64,000 nucleotides of DNA. Source: Osedax fenrisi. Lineage: Eukaryota > Annelida > Polychaeta > Sabellida > Siboglinidae. This document shows positions 23,914-35,769 of this stretch, piece after piece (within the stretch, counting starts at the first letter, position 1; each line of letters starts with the position of its first letter). The stretch lies in NCBI GenBank assembly GCA_964019155.1, contig OZ025244.1, positions 47,636,469-47,700,468 on the forward strand, in the 5' to 3' direction. The notes beneath the pieces were generated by a model. The model had not been told where the DNA came from and did not search any database. It was given only the letters and a program-made list of their open reading frames with translations. The translations under genes and the position numbers were made by a program.

Positions 23914-26286
23914 GTTACCTGTTACCTGTTACCTAATTGGTTTAGGCACTTCCATCAACTTCTTTATTGAAGTTTTCGGACGTGCTTTCAATATATTATT
24001 GGGCAAAAAGGTATGTTTTTAGCTTTGATTTGAATGTTACAGTTGAGTCAATTGATCGGATATGGTGAGGTAGATCATTCCAGATTTTTGGAGCATGGAT
24101 GGAGAAAGATTTATGTTGGGAAGATGTTAAATGTAATAGAACTGGAGTTTTTAATTTGAATTTGTTTATGTGTCTTTGTTCGTAAATAGTTGTGTTGGGA
24201 GTTAGTAAGTTGGCAAGATAGTCTGGTGTGTTATGATGTGTAGCTAAATGTATGGTGAGTGCAATTTTGTAAATTATACGGGATTTTATTGGCAGCCAAT
24301 GTAATTTGGTTCTCAAAGGGGATATATGTTGTCTGGAATATTTAGTTATGTTGAATATGAATCTGATGGCTGAATTCTGAAGACGTTGGAGTTTATTTAT
24401 TATAGATTGTGAGGAGGCATAGAGACATGAATTACAGTAATCGAGGCGGGGGAGAATGAGGGATGTAGCGAGGAGTTTTGCAGTATTAAAATTAATGAAG
24501 GGTCTTATTGTTCGTAAGTTGTGTAGTATGTAGTTAATTGACTGTGATAGTGATTTAGTCTGGATGTTGAATTGTAGTGTTGGGTCGATTAATATACCAA
24601 GATTTTTTATTTTATTAGCATAAGAAATACTCAGATTGTTAATGGTAATTTGTGGTGGAATGAATATGGTGGTAGATGTTTTAATATGCATTGATTCAGT
24701 TTTAAGACAGTTTAGTGATAATGAGTTGTTGGTGAGCCAGTTATGTATATCAGTAATGCAGTTGTTAAGTACATTTATGTCGTTGTTAGGGTCTATCAAT
24801 CTACAGTGTAACTGTATATCATCAGCATACGAGTGATAGTCTATAGTGGGGTATTTGTCAATAATTCTAAATAAGGGAAGTAGGTAGATATTGAATAGGA
24901 GTGGACCAAGGACCGATCCTTGAGGTACTCCATGAGTAACTTTACGAAGTTTAGAGATTAGTGAGTTTATACTAATTTGGTAAAAACGATCAGTTAGGTA
25001 TGAGATGAACCAATCAAGTGCAGTACCAGAGATTCCGATAGAAGTTAGTCGATTTATAAGGATATTATGGTCAAGAGTGTCGAAGGCAGCTGATAAATCA
25101 AGGAGAATGACCACTACAAGGGTCGAGGGAGAGTATCTATAATTTATGATGTTTTTATGTAAAAGTAAGAGTCAAAGTTAGTCGCATTAGTTAAAGGGGA
25201 GTTATCAGGCAGTATTCGTTTTGTCAGTTTTCCTAGTAGTGTTGACGATATTCTAAATAATTTCTTAGTATCTTTTCCAGCTGATTTAATTTGATCTATG
25301 TAATATTTATTTTTAGCAGTTTTTATTCATTTTCTATAATTAGAAAGTGAATGTTTAAAAATATTTATATCATTTGAGCTTTTGGATTTTCGCCAATTCC
25401 TTTCTTTTATTCTAAGTGAGCGTTTTGCTGTGTGTAACGAATTATTTAACCATAACGTATTATGTCGAGCTGTATAAGTTTTAGTGATACTAGGGGCATG
25501 TTTATCTAGGACAAGACTAAGGTTACTATCAAAGCTGTCTATATGAGATGAATCTGTTATATTGTTGTACAAAATGTTGAAGTCATTTATAAAATTAGCA
25601 ATATTTATATTATCTAATTTTCTGTAGTGAACTTTCTTGGATGGTCTGATTGGTTTAGGGATATGTTTGGAGCAGCTAATAAGGTGGTGGTCAGTGATTA
25701 AACTATGAACATTAGTATTAGAAATTATATTCGAAGATGTGTTAGATATAATTAGGTCTACTATGTTTCCAGATGAATGTGTGGAAGACTTGACATGTTG
25801 TAAGAAATTATGACAATTTATGATATTAATAAATTTATTTGAATTATGTGAGTTTGGTAAAAGTGGTATATTGAAATTACCAAGTAGTATACTGTTGGTT
25901 GAGATCATAGACAATAGGTTGTCAATTTCATCGATGAAGTAAGGAATTGAATTATTAGGAGGTCTATAAATTGTTATAATTGTAAGTGTTTGTGATTTAG
26001 GAGGGTGAAAGGTACATGAGAAGGCTTCTGAATTATCAAGTGATAGGTCACTTGACTGTATTAGTTTCAAGGCATTTGAATATAGCACACCGACACCGCC
26101 ACCATAGTGTGGGCCGGGGCGTGGTAGGTGAATAAAGTTAGTAGTTGGGGTATTATGGGATGCAATTATGGGTAGATCCTTGATAGAAAGCCAAGTTTCT
26201 GTTATACATAAAATATCTATCTTAGTATCATGAAATATATTAAAAATAATATCTACTTTATTTCTAATGGAACAAGCGTTAATAAT
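23914..26286 (-). pseudogene. L2/CR1-type LINE with endonuclease and RT but an internal deletion
   Basis: 26,286-25,327 encodes an AP-type endonuclease: NACSIRNKVD, CITETWL, GGGVGVLYS, IITIYRPP, LLGNFNIPL (usual GDFN changed to GNFN), SGNIVDLI and ITDHHLIS. After NYRK the sequence continues in a broken frame to about 25,145, then jumps to LLDLSAAFDTLDH. The RT fingers (about 150 residues) are missing. 25,114-23,996 is open for 372 codons, with HGVPQGSVLG near 61-70, SYADDI near 95-100, LHWLPIKSRI and IWNDLPHHIRS. The 3' end carries three copies of AGGTAAC on this strand (23,914-23,934). The 5' edge stops exactly at the tail of the next LINE. Confidence 0.85.
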
Positions 26287-26402
26287 AATAATAATAGAAA
26301 GGTTTATTGACTCAGAAAACGATGGACGTTTATGTGCGTCAAGTTGAAATAATAAAACAAATAAATAGTTACGCAAATAATAATAAATTTAAAAAGAAGA
26401 CA

Positions 26403-29063
26403 TTATAATGATACCATATATGTATGTAGTCGACATTTAAAACTCATAAATGATGACATGGTGCGTAATTCATCGGGAAGACAATTCCAGTATTTCGGAG
26501 CAGCAACCGTGAAAGCAGCATCTGCATACATAGATGAGACAAGCGGTAGAGAGAGTTTCATCAGCTCACATTTGCGACTCGGACAAGTAGTTGTTCGAAT
26601 TATGAGTCCCTTCGATAGGTAAGATGGAACTCCCATAAATATAGCCTTGTGAGTAATGCATAGAAGTCGAAACTTGCATAAATCTCGAAACTGCAACCAT
26701 CCGAGAGTCGCCATTATGGAATGTATAGATATGGTTAAATCACTACGCTTTAGCTTAAATAATATGCGAACAGCTCTACGGTGTATTGAATCGAATTTTT
26801 TCATCAATTTTTGCGGAATATTAATTAAAAGCGAATTACAATATCTAAGTCGACTACAAACTAATGAATGTAATAATGATTTAGTTAAATTAAATGTTAG
26901 CTTAGAGCGAGCCTTGCCTATATTATACAGGAAATAATTAGCAGTGCGGACAGTGTTTGATATATGTACTGAGTAATCTAATACATTATTTATAGTAAAA
27001 CCTAGAGTAGTGATGGTGTTTGAGATAGGAAGTGAGATAAGGAATGGATGAGTGAGAGTAATTGAAGAAAGAGATCTAGAAAGTATAATGCTATCAGTTT
27101 TAGTAATATTTAATGAAAGTGAATTACAGGAAAACCAAGAGATTAAATCTTTAATACAGTTAGCAATTGAAAGTTGAATTATGTCAATATCAGAACCAGG
27201 TGGAAAAAAAGTATAAATTTGTAAGTCATCAGCAAAGAGGTGATAACGAATATTTGGGTATTTTTTAAAAATCAAATTAATGGGAAGAATATACAAAATA
27301 AAAAGAATCGGACCCAGTACTGATCCTTGAGGAACGCCATGAGTGTGATCAAATGGAGCCGACAAAGATGACTTGATCTTTACCGAAGATATTCTATTAG
27401 ATACAAATGACATCAACCAGTTGTGAACCTGTCCATGAATACCTATTTCACGTAGACGGTAAGAAAGAATCATATGATTTAACGTATCAAAGGCACTAGA
27501 CAGATCAAGAAGAACCAAATAACAAGAAGCCTTATTATCCATAGATAGTATAATATCGTTAAACACAATGTTTAGGGCAGTTTCTGTACTATGATTGGGA
27601 AGGTATGCACTCTGAAAGCAATCCACAATAGAGTTCGATATGATATAATCAATAAGCTGACGCGCAACTATGCGTTCCATAGTCTTAGAAATTGATGATA
27701 ATTGCGAAATAGGACGATAGTTGGATAGTATGGAAGAATCGAGATTATGTTTCTTTAATATCGGAGTGATGTAAGCATACTTCATCGATTGTGGTACAAT
27801 GGATGAAGATAATGATACACGAATTATACCAGTAATTATATCAATTAGATAGGGAGATAATATACGAAGTAAATTAAGAGGAACAGGGTCAAGTGGGGAA
27901 TTGGATTTCAAACAAGACATGAGAGAAAGGACAACAGAAGAAGTGGGTAAATTAAAATAAGACCAGTGAGTATCAGAGAAAGAGGGTGAACTTTCAAAAT
28001 AAATAGAATCTACTACAGGAAGATCATCTATTATTTTTAAAACTTTATTTTGAAAAAAGTTAGCAAATAAAGAACACAGATTATCATCAGAACCATCTGG
28101 TAGATTTTTATTCCGATTTTTACCAATTAGAGAAAAAGCTAATTTAAAAGCTTCTTTGGTAGAAGTGCCATACTTATTAAGTTTATCAGTATAGAAGGAA
28201 GATCTTGCTGCTGATAATTTTTTCTTGTACAAAGATCTTATATTTTTGAAAGATTCAAGATGGGTAAAACAGTTGCTTCGCTTGAATTTCAACTGATGGT
28301 AGCTAAGTCTTCTCCTTAGAAGAACAAGGTCATTGTTAAACCAAGGAGAGTGAGCACCATATTTCTTGGTCCTAATTAATAAAGGTGAATGTGCATCAAG
28401 GGAATATCGTAGTGCATCATTAAAATTATCATAAGATATGTAATTCGCTAAAGATGTATCATGAATAGATATATAAGCATATACAGAATTGATGAACAAT
28501 TGTAGATTAATTTTTGAAATGTTTCTGTAGTGTTTAACATGGTCACTCAATATAAAAGGAGAGACAAGTATATCAAAAGAAATAACATAATGGTCAGAAA
28601 TCAGGTTACCTTGAGTGGGTTTTGAAATAATAGCTGAATCAGGGGGAATAATTATCAAGTCAATAGTATTACCACTAGTATGTGTTGGAAAATTAATAAG
28701 TTGATTGTAAGAATATTCATAGATAAGCTTCTTAAATGATTCAGAGCACAACGAATGTGTATTCACTTGAACATTAAAATCACCAAGAATTATCAAATTA
28801 TCTGTCGAGATTGAATCAAAAAGGGATTTAAGTTCAGATAAAAAGTTGTTAAATATTGATGATGGTGGACGATAAATAAGAATAAATTGAATAATAATTG
28901 AATTAGGTAACAAGAAACGACAACTGAGTATTTCGCAAGAGATAGTACTTGGAATGGATGATGATAGTAGCTTAAATTCAGAAGAATAAATAATAGCTAA
29001 ACCTCCTCCACGGGATGGTGATAATCTGTTCGCTTGAATAATATCGAAATTAGTTGGAGTCAA
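26403..29063 (-). CDS. LINE ORF2: endonuclease-reverse transcriptase, 886 codons open
   Basis: Encodes most of the endonuclease and the complete RT for target-primed reverse transcription. Endonuclease: RGGGLAIIYS, LIYRPPSS (residues 62-69), GDFN (94-97), SGNTIDLI (130-137), SDH (156-158). RT: YRPISQLSSISKTMERIVAR (449-468), SAYLPNHSTETAL (485-497), DLSSAFD (520-526), HGVPQGSVLGP (575-585), FADD (610-613) in place of YADD. The C-terminal domain ends WNCLPDELRT. The frame begins after a TAA. The same frame upstream of that stop carries the endonuclease N-terminus (NARSVRNKADI, ITETWL), so the true ORF2 start is near 29,226 and one stop interrupts it. No ATG supports a start at 29,063. Confidence 0.88.
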   Translation of the reverse strand: MTPTNFDIIQANRLSPSRGGGLAIIYSSEFKLLSSSIPSTISCEILSCRFLLPNSIIIQFILIYRPPSSIFNNFLSELKSLFDSISTDNLIILGDFNVQVNTHSLCSESFKKLIYEYSYNQLINFPTHTSGNTIDLIIIPPDSAIISKPTQGNLISDHYVISFDILVSPFILSDHVKHYRNISKINLQLFINSVYAYISIHDTSLANYISYDNFNDALRYSLDAHSPLLIRTKKYGAHSPWFNNDLVLLRRRLSYHQLKFKRSNCFTHLESFKNIRSLYKKKLSAARSSFYTDKLNKYGTSTKEAFKLAFSLIGKNRNKNLPDGSDDNLCSLFANFFQNKVLKIIDDLPVVDSIYFESSPSFSDTHWSYFNLPTSSVVLSLMSCLKSNSPLDPVPLNLLRILSPYLIDIITGIIRVSLSSSIVPQSMKYAYITPILKKHNLDSSILSNYRPISQLSSISKTMERIVARQLIDYIISNSIVDCFQSAYLPNHSTETALNIVFNDIILSMDNKASCYLVLLDLSSAFDTLNHMILSYRLREIGIHGQVHNWLMSFVSNRISSVKIKSSLSAPFDHTHGVPQGSVLGPILFILYILPINLIFKKYPNIRYHLFADDLQIYTFFPPGSDIDIIQLSIANCIKDLISWFSCNSLSLNITKTDSIILSRSLSSITLTHPFLISLPISNTITTLGFTINNVLDYSVHISNTVRTANYFLYNIGKARSKLTFNLTKSLLHSLVCSRLRYCNSLLINIPQKLMKKFDSIHRRAVRILFKLKRSDLTISIHSIMATLGWLQFRDLCKFRLLCITHKAIFMGVPSYLSKGLIIRTTTCPSRKCELMKLSLPLVSSMYADAAFTVAAPKYWNCLPDELRTMSSFMSFKCRLHTYMVSL

Positions 29064-29252
29064 TTATGAAGGAATGGAAGAGTCATTATTTGTCAGCCAT
29101 GTCTCAGTAATAGCAACTATAGAACTTTTAGAATCAATAATTAATTGATGTATAATATCAGCCTTATTACGAACTGACCGTGCATTGAACATAGAACAAG
29201 ATATATTATGTTTAGGAAGTCGAGATGGAATATTATGATTAGGCTCATCTAG

Positions 29253-30104
29253 TCAGTCTGATGAAAAAGAGCCATTTGAGGATTCGGTGTCATTAGGACT
29301 ATTAGATTTCTTTGATAAAATAAATTTTTCAAAAGAGGTATTCCATTCCTCAAATTGAATAGTAGAAGGTACAAATGAATTACAAATCCAATCAATTTTA
29401 TCAATACCATCTATTTTAATCAATGGACGCAATTCATAATTTTTTGTCTTATAATTGAAAACCGATTTATAATCTGTTATTAGTTTCGATATCAATGCAT
29501 GATAATAAACCCGCCCTCTTTTAAAAATGTCTTTATCTAAATAATCACGAATGAAAATATAATTATAGTCGGTGCCTATTAATTTAGATCTAGATAATCT
29601 AGTACAAGATAAAAAATCAAATTTTGAAAAGGAATTAATAAAGTAAACATAAGCATTATTGTTACGAAAAAATATATTTGTAATAGAAGAAAAACTGATA
29701 TTCAGTAGGGTAAATAAAGATTTAATATATTCAGTGTTGCAATTTTTAATATCTATATGTTCAATAGTAATTGAAAGTTTATAATCTAATTTCGTAGAAT
29801 TTGAATGATTGCCTGATTTATTCATGTTATCAGAAATAGTGTTAAGCTTAGGCTCAATAGAATTTATTAATACATCAGCGAAAGTTTTCTTATGAGTATT
29901 AGTAATTATATAAGTATTATCAACTATATTTTTAATTTCATCTAGTTTTGCAGTAATATCACTTAGGGTGTTAGATGTTAATTGTGATATAGGAGTAGGT
30001 ATATTCATAGTGAAGTTAGGCTTGCATGAATTGCATAAATACAAGATATTTTCAGAATTGAGAATAGATAATGCATAAGCTGGAAGCTTATTACTATTAC
30101 TCAC
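29253..30104 (-). CDS. LINE ORF1-like protein, 283 codons
   Basis: Open frame directly upstream of, and in the same frame as, ORF2, from which only a TGA separates it. Near the start ILYLCNSC suggests the second half of a zinc-binding (PHD-like) finger. The rest is Ile/Asn/Ser-rich, with DITAKLDEIKNIV predicted helical, and ends in a Ser-rich tail SSNGSFSSD. LINE ORF1 proteins are nucleic-acid chaperones that bind the element RNA; here the role rests on position and composition. The frame opens with GTG after a TAA, so the natural N-terminus is probably upstream. Confidence 0.65.
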   Translation of the reverse strand: MSNSNKLPAYALSILNSENILYLCNSCKPNFTMNIPTPISQLTSNTLSDITAKLDEIKNIVDNTYIITNTHKKTFADVLINSIEPKLNTISDNMNKSGNHSNSTKLDYKLSITIEHIDIKNCNTEYIKSLFTLLNISFSSITNIFFRNNNAYVYFINSFSKFDFLSCTRLSRSKLIGTDYNYIFIRDYLDKDIFKRGRVYYHALISKLITDYKSVFNYKTKNYELRPLIKIDGIDKIDWICNSFVPSTIQFEEWNTSFEKFILSKKSNSPNDTESSNGSFSSD

Positions 30105-30107
30105 TTA

Positions 30108-30410
30108 GTTAAGCGTTGCTACCTTTAGTAATGGAGAAGAAGATACACGTTTAGTAGAGGGTAATAATGTTGGTGATGAAGATATATATGACGGTATATG
30201 TGATGAGGATAGTAGGTTTGATGGTGATAGTTGTGATTCACTAGATGTTATAGGTTGTGCAGATAGAGGTGAAAGTGGATATTGGTGATTGGTTTGAGAT
30301 AATGGTGGAATAGCAATGGTTGAATGTCATTGTGAAGATTGATATGATGACTGAGAATTACTGATTGATGAATTCAGTGAATTGGTATTTAATCTATATG
30401 CATTGTAGGA
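30108..30410 (-). pseudogene. Ser/Pro/Thr-rich N-terminal part of LINE ORF1, broken
   Basis: In the frame of ORF1 this stretch reads SLNSSISNSQSSYQSSQ, a stop, then a Pro/Ser-rich run (PPLSQTNHQYPLSPLSAQ, SSESQLSPSNLLSSS) and a second stop just before the 283-codon ORF. The coding-like composition up to 30,400 marks the 5' part of the element. Confidence 0.55.
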
Positions 30411-31500
30411 TGTAGACCATGTATTGTATGTGTCATTTGATATATAAATTGGGTTCTTATAAAAATTTGATATATAAATTGGGTTAGTAAATATTTATAC
30501 TTTATATATAAAGTATATATATAAAGTATATATAAAGTATAATTTCGATAACATATTTTGACTATGTATTTGATTAAATAATGTATCAATCAATCAATAA
30601 TAATATTATTTGAATAATTTATTATTTTTTCTGTTAATTTACAATGATATTTATATAATTTCTTCTCCTAAAGAACTTCAAAAGTAATATACATATTTGC
30701 TGGTGTTGTTGCCCATAATAACATACAATAACTTGGGGATTGAGGTAATATCGATATTGACTATATACACCAATAACCACCGAGGAACTTACACATATGT
30801 ATTCATCAAGCTAAATGTAACATTACCAACTTTACGAACAATATTCGTATTCTAAAGTGGGATATTCGTAGAATTCACTTTGCGGACATCGCCTCGCCTC
30901 GTGCATCAGTTAAATATTTGTATTTAAATTTCCACAAATAAATTTATTAAATTTGCTATACAATATAAATTCTCATGTATCCATTCATGTGATCACATAT
31001 ATTCATTATTAGTTGTATGAATTTATTAATGTATTTAGGTTTTATCTACTATAGTAAATGGGTACATTTGAATATATTTATCCCTAAGTTGTATCATTAC
31101 GTTAGAATAAATGATTGCTTATAACTGTAATTAACTATAGATCACCGTCATTTCATCTAATTATATGAAAGTAAACATGCATGTAATTAGGATACATAGA
31201 ATACACCTACTATTCTCCTCATCCTATTGTAAATTAGCTTTATACCTATGAATCAGCCGGTACTTCACTTACAGTAGTTAATTATATGGTTTATGTTAGT
31301 TGTATTCAATATTGCTTTCAATGTAATGGTTATATATATATATATATACTTTCGTTCTTAAATATAATCAATACATGCTCGGCTCGTGTAATTACAATTT
31401 TTATTTGTTCTCGGGGTTTTTATTTTAACTTTAATCCTAGGCGTTACTACTACTATTATTCTGTATTTTCATAGAAATAAAATAAACTATTTACAAATAA
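30411..31500. other. Intron DNA between LINE and MITE
   Basis: AT-rich with a short duplication (GATATATAAATTGGGTT twice near 30,440-30,485) and AAAGTATATATAT repeats near 30,515. I see no exon in the less AT-rich patch at 30,690-30,910. Confidence 0.5.
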
Positions 31501-32358
31501 GGGAAAGTCTCCGATTACCGACCCCTCATAATACCGTCCTCCTCTCGTATCTCAGTAACTATAAGATATATCAAAAAATTATATATACATGAACTGTTAG
31601 TAATTTAATGATAAATATGAATAAGTATTTTGTTTAAAAAAATATGTAATCCTACAATTGTTATTTGATCTAATGTAATATTCTGTTTTTAATTTTTAAA
31701 TATTTGAATTATAACTTTTTTAAATCATTTATATACATTATTAATTAAAAGAAAACTTATTTTTTTGTAAAATATTATAGATCAATAAAATGTTTATAAT
31801 AATCAGTAAAATAATTTAATTTGAATAAATATTTACCAATATATCTTAATTATAGCAACCCATATGATTTCCCTATTACCGACCCCCTAAATTACTTTAA
31901 TACCGACCCCATGATTCAAGTTGATTATATACATACTGATCAATAAAAAATATTAAATAATAATATAAACTATTTTAATATAATTACTATAAAGTTTAAA
32001 TTTAAATTTGACATTACTATTAAAACATAAATTCAATAAAAAATAAATTGCGTGAATATTATAATTAATTATATTTATGTATATCTAATATTTTATTGGA
32101 TATTATAATACTACAATTATTTATACCATTATTATTTTAGGGGGTCGGTAATAGGAAAAGGGGGTCGGTATTAGACACATGTACCCGATTACCTACCCCT
32201 GTTTATTCTTCTAAATATAATTATATCAAACATTTATAATAACCACATTATTCATTTCCATAATATTACCCTAATTACTCAATTTCATATAAATATATTT
32301 AATATTGAATAAGTTATTACAAATAATCATTTAGTGGTCGTTGATCGGGGACTTTCCC
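31501..32358. mobile_element. 858-bp non-autonomous DNA transposon with subterminal repeats
   Basis: Ends are GGGAAAGTCTCCGATTACCG on the left and, in reverse, GGGAAAGTCCCCGATCAACG on the right. Inside, ATTACCGACCCC or AATACCGACCCC occurs facing inward three to four times on the left (31,515, 31,875, 31,900) and in inverted form twice on the right (GGGGGTCGGTAATA near 32,140 and GGGGGTCGGTATTA near 32,161). The interior is AT-rich without an open frame. I could not decide the target duplication or superfamily. Confidence 0.7.
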
Positions 32359-32452
32359 CTATATTGTTTTTGTGAAATTAAATATTATTTTAAATAGTTG
32401 GAAAATATAGTAAAATTAAATTAAAATTATAAATATATATAGGTATATATAT

Positions 32453-32495
<43 letters not shown>

Positions 32496-32592
32496 ATAAT
32501 ATTGCATATCAAGTTATTTCATATATCATACATTACATACTAATATTATTAAATTGGTTAATTATTAATTATAAAAGTAAAATATTGATATA

Positions 32593-32601
<9 letters not shown>

Positions 32602-32626
<25 letters not shown>

Positions 32627-32655
32627 TTTATTAGAAGAAAGTTGTATATATATAT
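32602..32655 (-). repeat. (TAA)n with conserved flank, second copy
   Basis: (TAA)n followed by TATTTATTAGAAGAAAGTTG as at 7,281, then (AT)n. A very short LINE 3' end. Confidence 0.55.
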
Positions 32656-32857
32656 ATATCATGTGAATTATTAAATTCATTATATTATTGTTTCCTCTAA
32701 AAGGCTTCAGATGAAGATAATTATCTTTTCTATGCTGTCGCCTGCATCACCATCACCGGAACGTTTTTTTTTGTTGAATTACTTTACTTTTTTTCATTTC
32801 GTTTTCTTCTTATGTTTTATAAGATATTTTATTATCATTTAAAAACATAAACATCAA

Positions 32858-33019
<162 letters not shown>

Positions 33020-33052
33020 TTTTTTATATAATTTATTTTTTTTAATTTTTTT

Positions 33053-34525
33053 TTAATTTTTAATTTTTTTTTGTATCTCAATGAGTTGATTTTTTATTTT
33101 TTTTTTATATGAATTTTTGTTTTTTATAATTTGGATATCTCCATTTAGATTATTCCATAACTTAGGTCCCATGGTTAGGATACTATTTATTAGTTGACTT
33201 TTTTTTGTATAAGGTATTTTGTAGATAGGTGATTTCCTTAATTTATTTTTATTTTTATTTTCGTGTTTTTTATGTATGTTATAAATATTTTGTGGTAGAT
33301 TATTATTGTGATGGTCATGCATGTATATTAGCGTGTTATATTTTATTAAACTATTGAGTTTTAATATATTATTCCTTTCAAATAGCAAATTTGTATGTTC
33401 TCTGAAATATTTGGTTTTGTTTATTATTCTTATGATTTTTTTTTGTGTGAGAATTAAATTTGTAAGATTACTTTTATAAATATTACCCCATATTATATTT
33501 CCATACATTATGTGTGGCAGGAATAGGCTGTTATATATGATAATCATTGGTTTTGTCTTAATGTATTTTGATAATCTGCTTATTGAGTAAAGTATTTTCG
33601 ATAATTTATTATTAAGATTAAATATATGATTTTTAAAGTTTATATCTTTGTCAATTATTATTCCTAGATATTTATATTCTATTTCATTTTGTATTGATAT
33701 GTTATTTATTTTTAGATGTATGTTACTGTATTTTCTCGAGTTAAAATTGACTATTTTAGTTTTATTGATATTTATTTTAAGTTTATTAAATGTATACCAT
33801 TTTTCTATTTTTGTAATCATATTATCTATGGTATATTTTAATTTTTCATTGTTTTCACTTGTAAATGTTATTGCTGTATCATCAGCATATACTATAAGTT
33901 TTACTTGTTGGTTATTATTGAATAGTAATGATAGGTCATTTGTGTATATTATAAATAGGAGAGGACCAAGTATTGATCCTTGTGGTACCCCAATATTATT
34001 ACATAATATTTGTGATTTTTTATCATTTATCAAAACAACTTGTTTTCGATTACTTAGGTAGCTTTTGATAAGTTGTAGCGAATTGCTTCTTATTCCATAT
34101 TTATATAATTTATCTATTAATATGTTGTGATCTAGCGTGTCAAATGCTTTGCTTAGATCAAGGAATAGAGTATTTATTGATTTATTTTGTTCTTTGTTTA
34201 TTAATATATGGTTATATAAATCTAAAATAGCATGTGTTGTGTTATGCTTTTTAGTATATCCGTATTGTGTATTAGATATAATTAGGTTTTTTTGAAAAAA
34301 TGAAGTAAATCTCTGATGTATTATTTTTTCAAATATTTTTGAAATTTGACATAGTATTGATATGGGCCTGTAGTTGCATGGTTCGTATTGGTTTTTATTT
34401 TTATATATGGGTTTTATTATGGAATTTTTCATTTTTTGTGGAAATATACCTTCACTAATACATAAATTAAAAATATGTGTTAGTGGTGATGAAATATAAT
34501 CTATTGATATTTTTACAATTTTCAT
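33053..34525 (-). CDS. Jockey-superfamily LINE reverse transcriptase, intact 490-codon frame, 5'-truncated
   Basis: Uninterrupted RT and C-terminal region. NYRPISILCQISKIFEKII (residues 51-69), QYGYTKKHNTTHAI (87-100), DLSKAFD (123-129) as motif A, GVPQGSILGPLLF (179-191), YADD (213-216) as catalytic motif C, YKYLGI, and the C-terminal MGPKLWNNL. All catalytic Asp residues are present. Fingers, endonuclease and ORF1 are missing because the copy is cut at an (AT)n run at 34,525. The open frame despite extreme A richness (many Lys, Asn, Ile codons) suggests a recent insertion. The 33-bp 3' UTR is T-rich and runs into (AAT)54. Confidence 0.88.
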   Translation of the reverse strand: MKIVKISIDYISSPLTHIFNLCISEGIFPQKMKNSIIKPIYKNKNQYEPCNYRPISILCQISKIFEKIIHQRFTSFFQKNLIISNTQYGYTKKHNTTHAILDLYNHILINKEQNKSINTLFLDLSKAFDTLDHNILIDKLYKYGIRSNSLQLIKSYLSNRKQVVLINDKKSQILCNNIGVPQGSILGPLLFIIYTNDLSLLFNNNQQVKLIVYADDTAITFTSENNEKLKYTIDNMITKIEKWYTFNKLKININKTKIVNFNSRKYSNIHLKINNISIQNEIEYKYLGIIIDKDINFKNHIFNLNNKLSKILYSISRLSKYIKTKPMIIIYNSLFLPHIMYGNIIWGNIYKSNLTNLILTQKKIIRIINKTKYFREHTNLLFERNNILKLNSLIKYNTLIYMHDHHNNNLPQNIYNIHKKHENKNKNKLRKSPIYKIPYTKKSQLINSILTMGPKLWNNLNGDIQIIKNKNSYKKKIKNQLIEIQKKIKN

Positions 34526-34789
34526 ATATATATATATAGAACAATATGATATACTATAGATTATATAGTAAAGACGATGTATAAATCTTTACACGGTGGG
34601 TAATATGAGGGGGGACTGAAACTGGCTAATCATGCCTAGAACACCCCATGGGGTCAGCCACTAGTTCCTAGGGTACTACCTATAAAGATACAATGTTACC
34701 ATATGCCTTCTGCTAACTGTTTATTACTTGTATACTATGGACAGTGCTAATGTGTATGTGTGCTAGTAGTTTATATAGATGTTAATCAT

Positions 34790-35769
<980 letters not shown>

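Larger units (their letters stand above)
26287..30410 (-). mobile_element. Nearly full-length CR1/L2-group LINE
   Basis: An element of about 4.1 kb: Ser/Pro-rich leader, ORF1, endonuclease-RT ORF2, 3' UTR with AATAAACCTTTCTA and a (TTA)n tail at 26,287-26,298. All coding parts stay in one reading frame across four stop codons (near 30,332, and at 30,105, 29,253 and 29,064). The 3' UTR is shared with the solo end at 17.4 kb. It sits head-to-tail against the truncated 5' side of the LINE at 23.9-26.3 kb. Confidence 0.85.
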
